A stretch of DNA of 64,000 bases. Source: Denitratisoma oestradiolicum (GTDB lineage Bacteria > Pseudomonadota > Gammaproteobacteria > Burkholderiales > Rhodocyclaceae). Positions 48,681-56,480 of this stretch are shown one piece after another; position 1 is the stretch's first letter; every line of letters begins with the position of its first letter. Made by a program: the position numbers and the translations under genes. The DNA lies in NCBI RefSeq assembly GCF_902813185.1, contig NZ_LR778301.1, positions 124,001-188,000 of the forward strand. Reading direction: 5' to 3'. A model generated the notes under the pieces. It ran no database searches. It had not been told where the DNA came from and was given only the letters and a program-made list of their open reading frames with translations.

Positions 48681-49370
48681 CTAATGTGGGGAAGAGGTTT
48701 GCCGGGCGTTGCGAACTGCGCGTTGGTAAAGTGCAACAAGCAGTTTTGCCTGGCTGTCATTGGGCCGGTTGGCGCGGAGATCTTCTATCGCCTGCTCTAC
48801 TCTATCCAGGGCGCGGACCTCGAACAGGCCGGCAAGCAGGTACATCTCAGGATTGAGGTCGGTCTGATCGGCTTCGGCACGAAGCTGCCGATAGGTATTG
48901 TCGATCTTGGCAAGGGCTTCCGGAGTGGCAATGGCCCGTAGTCGGGTCATACCCGCCCTACCTTGGCTATCCACGGAAGGCGTCTTGGCAATCTGTGCGA
49001 CGAGCACTGCCGGTAACTGGGTTACATGGGGTGTCCCAAGGTCGGAGGATTTGCTTTCTCCCGAGCCAATCTCAAGTTTCCCCTTCCCTGTCCAGCCTTC
49101 CTGTCGGCCGTTGGTCAAGTATACCAGCTTGATCTTGGCTCCCGTCTCCATAGCAATCAGGTCACCTTCCTTGAGTCTTGTGAATGCTTGTAGAGGTTGG
49201 AACCCGCTGTTGGACGCACGAGTGGCGGCGCCTTCGACAGCAGTGATCAGAGCGCCGCTTTCGGCCGCCAGCGCAATAGACGCTATTAGTCCACCCAAGA
49301 ACAGGCAGCAGCGTATAAGGATTTTGGGTAGTGATGTCATATGATTCGATCTATAAAGTTGATTATTCAT
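48681..49370 (-). CDS. Exported FecR-like domain protein
   Basis: About 229 residues. ATG 49370 has GGAGG 10 bases upstream; ATG 49340 is an alternative. The signal peptide ends ALAAES. A FecR-like beta-domain (about 45-110: ITAVEGAATRAS, LKEGDLIAMETGAKIKLVYLTNG) is followed by an alpha-helical C-terminus of TPR-like character (about 150-225). Unlike true FecR it has no sigma-factor partner nearby; such periplasmic FecR domains commonly occur with CHASE2 cyclases and secretion genes. It heads the barrel-hydrolase-caspase operon. Confidence 0.75.
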   Translation of the reverse strand: MNNQLYRSNHMTSLPKILIRCCLFLGGLIASIALAAESGALITAVEGAATRASNSGFQPLQAFTRLKEGDLIAMETGAKIKLVYLTNGRQEGWTGKGKLEIGSGESKSSDLGTPHVTQLPAVLVAQIAKTPSVDSQGRAGMTRLRAIATPEALAKIDNTYRQLRAEADQTDLNPEMYLLAGLFEVRALDRVEQAIEDLRANRPNDSQAKLLVALYQRAVRNARQTSSPH

Positions 49371-49587
49371 CGCCAATATACCTCCGATGAGTTGTAATGA
49401 TCCGGTACTGACGAGGGGCAATGGTTTGCCGCTGTCTTGTCTATTGGTTCTTTTTGTATATTTCGCACATTAGCATTAGGGTATAGACTTTGAATCTGTT
49501 TCAATTTGCCGTAAACCTAATCGGGTCATGGGCGTTCCTCCAAAGTATTCGGTCAATGCCCTAAAAACACTAAAAAGAGGTTCCGGA

Positions 49588-51147
49588 ATGTTCAGCAAGA
49601 AAGCGTTGTATGGCTTCCTCCTGGCGGCGCCGTTGCTGCCGGCCGGTGTGGCCCAGGGAGGTGATGTGGCGGCTGAGGCGGCCGCATCCGCAGCCCCTAA
49701 GACTCCGGCGATCAAAACAGTCACCAATTTTTCCCAGGCCCTACGTTGTATGGACGACCTTTTCATGGCCTTTGGCAAGCAGGGAATAGTCATTACGTCT
49801 GCTGGTATTCCCGATGAAACGGGCAAGGTTCGGACTGGAACCAAGGAAATGGTGATTACTGCCATCGCGAAGATGACGGTAAAAAGTAACGCTCTGGAGT
49901 TCATCGATTTCCATGCTGGAGGTGACGATCTTGCCAACCTCTTTGCGGCCAAGGGGGATGCAGCCCGGAAGCTTCCGGATTACTACATTCGAGGTTCCAT
50001 CACCCAGATGGACGATAACTCTGTTCGCAAAAACAAGGGCGCAGGCATTTCTCTCCCCTTCTTGGACTTCGGTTCATCAAAGGATGAGTCCTATGATCTT
50101 ATTAGTATGGACATGAGCGTGGGCGATGCGGCAACACGAAAAATCTTGCCTATCACCAGCACCTCAAACACCATGGTATTGGTGAAAGGTGGGTCGGCCA
50201 AGGAGGGAGGGGGGCGCCTTGGCAAACTGGGATTGAGTTTCAACGTTGATCTGAGCCGCTCGGAAGGTGTCGGTGCCGCAACGCGGACTCTTATAGAACT
50301 GGGTTTGATCGAAACAGTGGGGAAGTTTACTCAAGTACCCTACTGGAAATGCCTGGATACCAGCATTACCAATCCGCTGATTCGTGATCAGGCTCGGGAG
50401 TGGTATGACAGTGCTAAGGACAAGGATCGGGTGCTGTTCATTCAACGCAAGTTGGCAGGGATGAACCGCTATCGCGGTCCCCTGGATGGCAGCATCAACG
50501 ATGGGTTGCGCAACAGCGTAGCGGAATATCAGGCTTCGGCCGGATTAGTGGCTGATGGCGCCGTTAATTTCGACTTGTACGCCAGTCTGCTGGACGATAC
50601 CCAGAATGTGCTGGCAGCTCTGCCGGCACCGGCAGTTGTGCCTTATGTGCCCGGCGTCTCGGCGGCAGTCAAGGCGCCTCCGGCAGTGGCGGCGGCTGCA
50701 CAGTCGCAGATGACTGGGGCGTCCATGGCTCCCTTTAGGGTCAGCCTGGAGAGTGACCGGGGGGTTACGCCCTCCTATCGGGTAGGCGATTATCTGAACA
50801 TGGTTCTGTCCCTCAACAGTCATGGCACTGCCTATTGCTACTATGAGGACGCGACACGAAATACCGCCCGTATCTTCCCCAATCAATTCCATCCGGATTC
50901 TTCCTTGAAGGCCGGTGCGATTACGCGCCTACCCTCAGGGGGGTTCAAAATCAGGTTTGATCGGGCTGGGCGGGAAAGGGTGGCATGTATCGGTGCTGAC
51001 CGGGAACTCGTAGTGCCATCTTCTCTTCGAGGCGCGAGGGATCTCACTCCCCTGCCGGTCCGGTCCTTGGATGAGGTGGTCAGTCAGTTCAAACAGAGCA
51101 ATCCTGCTGCTGTTGCCAGTTTTGTCGACATCTCGGTTGCTCCCTGA
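49588..51147 (+). CDS. CsgG-like / peptidoglycan-binding / DUF4384 exported protein
   Basis: A 519-residue protein; ATG 49588 has AGAGG 7 bases upstream. After the signal peptide, residues about 35-265 resemble the CsgG/HfaB fold (YIRGSITQMDDN, a core strand pair, then a helix ending LGLIETVGKFTQVPYWKCL); no lipobox Cys is seen. A PG_binding_1-like domain follows (about 280-345, IQRKLAGMNRYRGPLDG), then a DUF4384-like domain (about 400-495, YRVGDYLNMVLSLNSHGTAY). It heads the plus-strand operon. A role in exporting or anchoring the small repeat proteins is inferred from CsgG's role in curli export. Confidence 0.72.
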   Translation: MFSKKALYGFLLAAPLLPAGVAQGGDVAAEAAASAAPKTPAIKTVTNFSQALRCMDDLFMAFGKQGIVITSAGIPDETGKVRTGTKEMVITAIAKMTVKSNALEFIDFHAGGDDLANLFAAKGDAARKLPDYYIRGSITQMDDNSVRKNKGAGISLPFLDFGSSKDESYDLISMDMSVGDAATRKILPITSTSNTMVLVKGGSAKEGGGRLGKLGLSFNVDLSRSEGVGAATRTLIELGLIETVGKFTQVPYWKCLDTSITNPLIRDQAREWYDSAKDKDRVLFIQRKLAGMNRYRGPLDGSINDGLRNSVAEYQASAGLVADGAVNFDLYASLLDDTQNVLAALPAPAVVPYVPGVSAAVKAPPAVAAAAQSQMTGASMAPFRVSLESDRGVTPSYRVGDYLNMVLSLNSHGTAYCYYEDATRNTARIFPNQFHPDSSLKAGAITRLPSGGFKIRFDRAGRERVACIGADRELVVPSSLRGARDLTPLPVRSLDEVVSQFKQSNPAAVASFVDISVAP

Positions 51148-51156
51148 GTATTGACC

Positions 51157-51717
51157 ATGGTCCGTTCCCTGTGGCTGGTTCTTGTGTTGGCTTCGGCAGG
51201 GGTGGCGTGGTCGGGCGAGATCATTCTGTTGCCCCAGAAGGCTGACGGGGTGGGTAGCGCGACCAGCGCAGGCGGGCAACGTGCCAGGGCAAAGGGTTAT
51301 CGAAAGGAGCAGCCTGAAGCGGGGAGCGAAGTCGTCTTGGTGCCAGAGGACTTGGTCGAAGAGGATGGGATGCTGTCTCCCCGGGGTGGAGTGGAGTCTT
51401 CCGCCACGGAAAATCGCTTGCGGGCGAAGGTCTTGCGACAATCAGATGAAGGACATCAGGCGCCCACCGTCATTCTTCCAGGGATCGCAGGGGATGGGGA
51501 CGTCGCCCAGGAAAGGGCAAGGAATAATCGACTAAAAGCCAGGGCGTACCGAGAGCACGGGCAGTCAGCCATGGATAGTGTTGGTTCTGATGGCATCCCT
51601 TTGGTGCTTTGCACAAACACGGAGAGTGTGGCTGGTCGGATTGGCGATGATGTTCAATCGGGGAGCCTGATCTACATTATTCGTGATGGAAAGTCAGTTA
51701 AGGCGCGTTGTCGCTAG
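51157..51717 (+). CDS. Small exported protein with novel RxRAKxYR repeats
   Basis: A 186-residue protein (from ATG 51157; TTG 51151 is also open) with signal peptide ending AWSGE. I recognise no family. It contains three degenerate repeats of about 40-45 residues, each with a hydrophobic VxLVP-type strand and a basic segment: QRARAKGYRKEQ, NRLRAKVLRQSDEG and NNRLKARAYREHGQ. The same two-part repeat recurs in the protein at 52086. The C-terminus has one Cys pair (VLCTNT and KARCR). It starts 9 bp after the CsgG-like gene. Confidence 0.7.
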   Translation: MVRSLWLVLVLASAGVAWSGEIILLPQKADGVGSATSAGGQRARAKGYRKEQPEAGSEVVLVPEDLVEEDGMLSPRGGVESSATENRLRAKVLRQSDEGHQAPTVILPGIAGDGDVAQERARNNRLKARAYREHGQSAMDSVGSDGIPLVLCTNTESVAGRIGDDVQSGSLIYIIRDGKSVKARCR

Positions 51718-51796
51718 TGAAAGCTGGAGCCGTGTCAACCAAATGCCCGAGCCTTACGTTGTTTTTACAAGCTATGGGTGTGACTGGGGCGGGATT

Positions 51797-52108
51797 ATGA
51801 AATTTGGTCTGGCAATTTCCCTGTTATTCGCTGCAGGTGCAGTGGGCGCCCAGGTATCTGTTGATGTTTCCAGTTATGGAGTGAAGGTTCTGACTGGAAA
51901 GGACGGTGCCTCGAATTCCGTGAGTGTGCAGTCCGGAGTCGTGGAGTCCGACGTCCAAATAGACGGTGTGGCAGTCATCAATGACGATGTGTTTGTCGAT
52001 GGTGAGAAGGTTCCAAGGGAGAAGGCTTCCTATACTTCTAAGAAGACAGGCAAGACCTACCTCATTAGACGGAGCAAGGGCGGTAATGTCAGTGTTTTTG
52101 AAAAATAA
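51797..52108 (+). CDS. Small exported beta-rich protein
   Basis: A 103-residue protein with signal peptide MKFGLAISLLFAAGAVGAQ. The mature part is rich in Val, Ser and Asp with alternating hydrophobic residues (VSVDVSSYGVKVLTG, VVESDVQIDGVAVINDDVFV), suggesting beta-strands, and ends in a basic tail. Not recognised. The frame is open further upstream but without a plausible start or signal. It overlaps the next gene by 23 bp. Base composition is more AT-rich than the flanking housekeeping genes. Confidence 0.65.
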   Translation: MKFGLAISLLFAAGAVGAQVSVDVSSYGVKVLTGKDGASNSVSVQSGVVESDVQIDGVAVINDDVFVDGEKVPREKASYTSKKTGKTYLIRRSKGGNVSVFEK

Positions 52109-52466
52109 GCCGAGTTTGCTTGGGGCGATGTTGTTATTCCTGTGTGTGGGAGTCGCCTTGTCTTCAGCCAAGGCTGAGATCGTGCTGCAATATGGTGTTC
52201 CTGGCTATTCTTTCGGTTACAACCGGGATGGCCGGATCATGTCAACAATCGTCGTTGCTCCCCCGGTGGCAGGTTCTAATGCGGCTTATCTGGCTCAGCG
52301 TAGCCGGGCGTGGTATTCCTACGGACGTCAGGGGACTGGATCGGGACTCCCTTTGGTGATTGCACCTATGTCAGGTATGTCTGGTGATGTGTCCGAGCGC
52401 CAGATCCGAGCACGTAGCCATGTGTCGCAGGCCAATGCCTATCGCCTGCACTTCTACGACAGATAA
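52086..52466 (+). CDS. Small exported protein sharing the novel repeat
   Basis: A 126-residue protein; ATG 52086 gives a signal peptide ending SSAKAE. Two copies of the repeat seen in the 51157 protein are visible: STIVVAPP followed by AQRSRAWYSYGRQG, and LPLVIAP followed by ERQIRARSHVSQANAYR. Function unknown. It overlaps the previous gene, so the two are probably translationally linked, and ends about 20 bp before the metallopeptidase-like gene. Confidence 0.65.
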   Translation: MSVFLKNKPSLLGAMLLFLCVGVALSSAKAEIVLQYGVPGYSFGYNRDGRIMSTIVVAPPVAGSNAAYLAQRSRAWYSYGRQGTGSGLPLVIAPMSGMSGDVSERQIRARSHVSQANAYRLHFYDR

Positions 52467-52485
52467 CTTTATGGGGGTGGGCGTG

Positions 52486-53391
52486 ATGTTGGTGTCGGAG
52501 GTTAGAAAGTATTTGTGTTCTTTCTGGGTCGGAGTGTTCGCCCTATTGTTGGTAACACCGTCTTTTGCGCTGGACGTAGTCGATGGTGACTTCAAGACCA
52601 TCCTTTATGGGCGTTCTGAAACACTGTCCGTTTGGCGCTATAGCGGGAATCCGAACATATTGGTCTTTGACTTCCCAGGCCTTACCCATCAGGGCTTGAG
52701 TTTCAATCGGGTAATGCAACTTACCGAGCAGCAGACCAGCGAGCCCTATCCGAGACCGTTGAGCACCGAAGAGTTGGCGAAGTACATCGAGGCATCCCGT
52801 AGAACACAGGCCGATTTTGCTTTCGGCCACGATATTCTTGTTTCGGAGTTCGTACAATTTTTCAATTGGGCTGATCGCGATAAGCTGGTCCTAAATCCTG
52901 AAGAATTGCTGATCCGAGATTTTCTCGTTCAACAAGGAATGATGCGTAGCTGGCGAGGCTTTTATCAAGCCCTCAGGCCCGATGTCGTTATTCTCTCAAT
53001 TCCCCAGATGCAGGAGCGCAAGTCGAATGAGCCTCGTATTACCATAGCAGCACGCTATGCCATATTGATGCACGAGATGGCGCATGGAGAGTACTATACG
53101 AACCCCTACTACAAGGCCTATTGTCAGCGCTTTTGGGCTGAGTCTCTGAATGACGCCCAGCGGGATGCTTTCAAGAAATTTTTGTCCAATTACGGTTATT
53201 CCAGCTATGGTGACGAGTTGATAATTAACGAGATGCAGGCCTATTTGATGTTTACGCCTGATCCAGCCTCCTTCAGCGCGCGCAAGTTGGGGGTTAGCGA
53301 TACCGAACTGGATGCCATGCGCGATGCCTTCCGTAAAGGTAAACCAGCAACCAAGCTTCCGCTCAATCTGCCACGAGGTGAGTTGCCATGA
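52486..53391 (+). CDS. Exported HExxH metallopeptidase-like protein
   Basis: A 301-residue protein (ATG 52486; ATG 52471 is also open) with signal peptide ending SFA. A zinc-site motif H196-E-M-A-H200 lies in YAILMHEMAHGEYYT, and E249 in IINEMQAYLMFT, about 50 residues later, is a plausible third ligand (gluzincin-like order). A conserved-looking NP-x-Y-x-A-Y-C segment follows the motif. I know no named family for it. The stop overlaps the next gene (ATGA at 53388-53391), so it is coupled to a repeat-protein gene: a possible processing protease for that protein (inference). Confidence 0.72.
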   Translation: MLVSEVRKYLCSFWVGVFALLLVTPSFALDVVDGDFKTILYGRSETLSVWRYSGNPNILVFDFPGLTHQGLSFNRVMQLTEQQTSEPYPRPLSTEELAKYIEASRRTQADFAFGHDILVSEFVQFFNWADRDKLVLNPEELLIRDFLVQQGMMRSWRGFYQALRPDVVILSIPQMQERKSNEPRITIAARYAILMHEMAHGEYYTNPYYKAYCQRFWAESLNDAQRDAFKKFLSNYGYSSYGDELIINEMQAYLMFTPDPASFSARKLGVSDTELDAMRDAFRKGKPATKLPLNLPRGELP

Positions 53392-53687
53392 AAAAATGTT
53401 TGGTGCTTATTGGATTTTCTCTGGTTGCCTGCACCGGGATGGCACAGGTAAGCCAGCGTACCAAGATTCAGGGCAACACGGAAATCAACGTTTCTACGCA
53501 AAATACTGTTGCAGTGGCGACAGGTGAGAACACCGTTGCAAAGAACCGTGTTGGTGTGATCCAGGGTAGCAAGAAGGGCAACACCAAGATCAGTGTCAGC
53601 GCATCAAACGTTACTACTGTAGTGGGTGGGCGCGACAAGAAAGCTTGTACCAATATTGGAGGAATTGTCAGCGATGATTGCAAATAA
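53388..53687 (+). CDS. Curlin-like repeat protein, diverged copy with two cysteines
   Basis: A 99-residue protein with signal peptide ending GMAQ. The mature chain has one clear repeat, IQGNTEINVSTQNTVAVATG followed by ENTVAKNRVGVIQG, and a second degraded one starting KGNTKISVSASN. The C-terminus has two Cys (KKACTN and DDCK). It is homologous to the two proteins at 54638 and 54986. The Asn/Gln/Thr/Ala pattern is reminiscent of curlin repeats. Start ATG overlaps the metallopeptidase stop. Confidence 0.75.
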   Translation: MKKCLVLIGFSLVACTGMAQVSQRTKIQGNTEINVSTQNTVAVATGENTVAKNRVGVIQGSKKGNTKISVSASNVTTVVGGRDKKACTNIGGIVSDDCK

Positions 53688-53979
53688 ATTTACTGTCAGG
53701 CATGGGGTCTTTGTGATGCTATGCGTTGCTGCCACTACGGTATGGGCAGTTCAGGGGCTTGAGTCAAGATCACAAACCAAAGTAAATAATGCAATGGCCA
53801 AGGCATGGCAAAAGGGTGGCACAAGTCAGAACGATCCCGCGTTGCAAAAGCAGGTTGTAAATATTGGAAGTAAACGTGGCGGTACTTGCAACGTTAATGT
53901 AGGTACTGCCAAGGCAGGTGAGAAGGCGCCGAAGGAAATCGTGGTTACAACCAAAGAAGTCATTAACGTTTGCAAGTGA
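53674..53979 (+). CDS. Small exported protein of unknown function
   Basis: A 101-residue protein; ATG 53674 has GGAGG about 11 bases upstream, inside the previous gene, which it overlaps by 14 bp. The signal peptide ends VWA. The mature part is Lys/Asn/Gln-rich with two Cys (GGTCNVNVG and VINVCK) that could form a disulfide. Not recognised; it lies between the repeat protein and the OmpA-like gene. Confidence 0.65.
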   Translation: MIANKFTVRHGVFVMLCVAATTVWAVQGLESRSQTKVNNAMAKAWQKGGTSQNDPALQKQVVNIGSKRGGTCNVNVGTAKAGEKAPKEIVVTTKEVINVCK

Positions 53980-53986
53980 GAGACCG

Positions 53987-54598
53987 ATGAAAACGCGTAC
54001 CCGTTTCCAGTTGTCGTTGCTTATGATGGCCCTGTTGGGAACAATAGGTGCTCAGCCAGCCTTTTCGGCCAATGACGATACAGTAAAACTCGAAGAACTG
54101 AAGCGTGCTATGACTACGCCGGGAAGTGAGAGTATTCCCGGCAAGAAGAAAGTTCGTACCCGGGCCATTGTGTTCGATAGTGAACCTCAGGTTGGTTCTG
54201 CACCCGAGGCCCCAGTGGCGCCACCGACAGATTGTTCGTCCCTCTCTCCGGATATAAAAGCGAATGCTGTGGATTTCGCCATTCAGTTCAAAGTGGGGAG
54301 TGCCGACCTGTCATCCACTTCTGAAGGGACGCTGATTGAAATTGGCAAGATTTTGTCTTTGTCTCCGGATCGTTGTGTTTTGGTCGAGGGCCATACCGAC
54401 TCTACCGGCAATGCTGACAAGAACATGGCGCTGTCCCGTGATCGTGCCGGCTCTGTCGTCAAATTTATTTCCGAGCGGGGCGGCGTGGAGCGTAAGCGCC
54501 TGATCCCCATCGGCAAGGGATCCTCTGATCCTATCAAGAACCTAGATCCGCGCGACCCCAAGAATCGACGCGTGGTGTTCAAGGTTGTCGTCGGCTGA
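53987..54598 (+). CDS. OmpA-family exported protein
   Basis: A 203-residue protein with signal peptide ending AFSA. The C-terminal half is an OmpA-like peptidoglycan-binding domain (about 95-200: IQFKVGSADLSSTSEG, VEGHTDSTGNADKNMALSRDRA, NRRVVFKVV). There is no barrel domain and no lipobox, so it is probably periplasmic or bound to the cell wall. Start ATG 53987 lies 7 bp after the previous gene. A short N-terminal linker carries SIPGKKKVRTRAIVF. It may anchor the secretion or surface complex to peptidoglycan. Confidence 0.85.
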   Translation: MKTRTRFQLSLLMMALLGTIGAQPAFSANDDTVKLEELKRAMTTPGSESIPGKKKVRTRAIVFDSEPQVGSAPEAPVAPPTDCSSLSPDIKANAVDFAIQFKVGSADLSSTSEGTLIEIGKILSLSPDRCVLVEGHTDSTGNADKNMALSRDRAGSVVKFISERGGVERKRLIPIGKGSSDPIKNLDPRDPKNRRVVFKVVVG

Positions 54599-54637
54599 TA
54601 GCCGAGGCATTTCATATCACTGTTAAGGAGATTGACT

Positions 54638-54952
54638 ATGCGCGTTATCGCTATTCTCGTTGCATCTGCCGTTATTGCTGCCCCCGCTTTTGCTCAGCAG
54701 GCCCAGCGTTCCAGCAACCCGCAGGGCGTCCAGATTCAGGGCAACACCGAGATCAAGGCCAAGCAGGAAAACACCGCTGCTGTTGCCGTGGGTGAAGGCA
54801 ACGTTGCCAAGAACACGGCTGGCGCCATCAAGGGCGGCACCCAGATTCAGGGCAACACCAAAATCACGGCCAGCCAGAAGAATACCGCAGCTGTGGCTGT
54901 GGGCAAGAACAATACCGCTGCCAATGAAGCCGGCGTGATCGGTGGCAAGTAA
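54638..54952 (+). CDS. Small curlin-like repeat protein, copy A
   Basis: A 104-residue protein; AAGGAG lies 7 bases before ATG 54638. The signal peptide ends AFAQ. The mature protein is almost entirely two tandem repeats of about 36 residues: VQIQGNTEIKAKQENTAAVA... and TQIQGNTKITASQKNTAAVA..., each ending N-x-A-x-N-x-A-G-x-I. The regular Gln, Asn and Ala spacing recalls CsgA repeats, so an amyloid-like fold is plausible but unproven. It is nearly identical to the next gene. Confidence 0.8.
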   Translation: MRVIAILVASAVIAAPAFAQQAQRSSNPQGVQIQGNTEIKAKQENTAAVAVGEGNVAKNTAGAIKGGTQIQGNTKITASQKNTAAVAVGKNNTAANEAGVIGGK

Positions 54953-54985
54953 ACCGTTCCGATTCCAACTAAGGAGCCAATAACT

Positions 54986-55321
54986 ATGAACCGTATTCTC
55001 GTTCTCGCACTCGTTTCCGCTTTTGCTTCCACTGCTTTTGGTCAGGCTTCCCAGGCTGGTCCCCGTGGTGCGATGTCTTCTCCCAATGCTCAGGGTGTCC
55101 AGATTCAAGGAAACACCGAAATCAAGGCCAAGCAGGAAAATACAGCTGCCGTTTCGGTTGGTGAAGGCAACGTTGCCAAGAACACGGCCGGCGCCATCAA
55201 GGGTGGTACCCAGATTCAGGGCAACACCAAGATCAAAGCCAGCCAGAAGAACACTGCGGCTGTGGCGGTTGGCAAGAACAATACCGCTGCCAACGAGGCT
55301 GGTCAGATCGGCGGCAAGTAA
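54986..55321 (+). CDS. Small curlin-like repeat protein, copy B
   Basis: A 111-residue paralogue of copy A; signal peptide ends AFGQ. It has the same two repeats with few changes (IKASQKNTAAVAVG for ITASQKNTAAVAVG) and a slightly longer linker (GPRGAMSSPNAQ). DNA identity is high over both repeats, pointing to a recent tandem duplication. AAGGAG lies about 8 bases before the ATG. It is the last gene before a strong terminator. Confidence 0.8.
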   Translation: MNRILVLALVSAFASTAFGQASQAGPRGAMSSPNAQGVQIQGNTEIKAKQENTAAVSVGEGNVAKNTAGAIKGGTQIQGNTKIKASQKNTAAVAVGKNNTAANEAGQIGGK

Positions 55322-55339
55322 ACGTTCGTCGTCAAGACT

Positions 55340-55369
55340 CCCCCCAGAGGTCAGCCTCTGGGGGGTTTT
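55340..55369 (+). terminator. Strong intrinsic terminator after the repeat-protein genes
   Basis: A perfect 11-bp stem CCCCCCAGAGG / CCTCTGGGGGG with a TCAG loop is followed by TTTTCATTT. It lies 18 bp after the last repeat-protein gene and ends the plus-strand operon that begins near 49588. Confidence 0.93.
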
Positions 55370-55417
55370 CATTTGTGCGATGATCCAAGCGTGGACCTCC
55401 ACTTGGGATGCGTTGAT

Positions 55418-55870
55418 ATGAAATTGATGTGCAATCTCTCGCTGGTTGTCGCTCTGCTGATTGTGTCGAACCTTGCACTGGCTGAACCCGATGTAGGATG
55501 GGTGGCTCAGATCAAGGTTGCCCGTGGAATAATCAACGTTGAGCGTACGGGGCAGCGTCACCCTGGTCTGGTCGGCATGCGCCTCAAACAGAATGACATC
55601 ATCACGACGGCTGGCAATGGATCGGCTGGGTTGATGTTTCTGGATAATTCCATGCTGTCCCTGGGGCCGGATGCGGAAGTGTCTCTGCAACGCTTTTCCT
55701 ATGATCCCGTAACCTACATGGGTGCCTTCGATGCTTTCGTCAAGCGCGGCACTGTGTCTGTTCAATCCGGTAACATCGCACGACAGTCCGCCGATGCGAT
55801 GCGGGTCACCACACCCAAGGCCGAGATCAAGGGAGATGCCCGGTCCTATCTGGTTAGTGTGGAGAAATGA
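55418..55870 (+). CDS. Exported FecR-domain protein
   Basis: A 150-residue protein (ATG 55418) with signal peptide ending LALAEP. The rest is a FecR-type beta domain: VARGIINVERTG, RLKQNDIITTAGNGSAGLMF, then a glycine/aspartate turn and VKRGTVSVQSG and MRVTTPKAEIKG. No sigma factor is nearby. It begins a second transcription unit after the terminator, with the OmpA lipoprotein gene following by 1 bp. Confidence 0.85.
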   Translation: MKLMCNLSLVVALLIVSNLALAEPDVGWVAQIKVARGIINVERTGQRHPGLVGMRLKQNDIITTAGNGSAGLMFLDNSMLSLGPDAEVSLQRFSYDPVTYMGAFDAFVKRGTVSVQSGNIARQSADAMRVTTPKAEIKGDARSYLVSVEK

Positions 55871-55871
55871 C

Positions 55872-56453
55872 ATGAAATGGTCGTTGCTTGTTTTGACCGC
55901 ATGCGTATTGGCCGGGTGTGTACACCGTGAAACTGTCGCCCTGCTGCCGGGCGCGGACGGCAAGACGGGGAGCTTGAGTGTGAAAAGCAAGGAGGGTCTT
56001 GTCCGGCTCGACGAAGCCTACGCCGCCGCGGATGTCCGGGGGGAAAGTGTGCTGACGGTGCGCCTGACGCAAGCAGAGGTCTCGGAAAGATTCTCTGCCG
56101 CTCTGGATGCTCGTCCCCAGGAGCCCGTTCGCTTTCGGCTTTATTTCATAGAAGGCAGCGACCGACTGACATCCGAGTCGGAGCAGCAGATTCCCCGGGT
56201 TTTCAGTGAAATCAAAAATCGGTCGGCACCGGATGTTCAGGTGGTTGGACATACCGATCGGGTAGGTATCATTTTCGACAATGACCGACTTGCCTTGAAG
56301 CGGGCCGAGAAGATTCGAGGAGATCTGATTCAGCAAGGCCTCGATGCAGAGAATGTGGTCGCCAGCGGGCGGGGGGAGCGGGAACCCTTGGTGGTGACCG
56401 ACGATGAAGTTCCGGAGCCCCGCAATCGGCGGGTAGAACTTTACGTACGTTGA
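55872..56453 (+). CDS. OmpA-family lipoprotein
   Basis: A 193-residue protein with lipobox LAGC near residue 16, so lipid-anchored. The C-terminal OmpA-like domain (about 85-190) has FIEGSDRLTSESEQQ, VVGHTDRVGIIFDNDRLALKRA and NRRVELYV, which bind diaminopimelate in peptidoglycan. It starts 1 bp after the FecR-like gene and 27 bp before the WD40-caspase gene: a likely three-gene unit. The ATG at 55872 is used. Confidence 0.88.
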   Translation: MKWSLLVLTACVLAGCVHRETVALLPGADGKTGSLSVKSKEGLVRLDEAYAAADVRGESVLTVRLTQAEVSERFSAALDARPQEPVRFRLYFIEGSDRLTSESEQQIPRVFSEIKNRSAPDVQVVGHTDRVGIIFDNDRLALKRAEKIRGDLIQQGLDAENVVASGRGEREPLVVTDDEVPEPRNRRVELYVR

Positions 56454-56480
56454 ACGAAATCCTGGCATTCGGAGGTTCCC

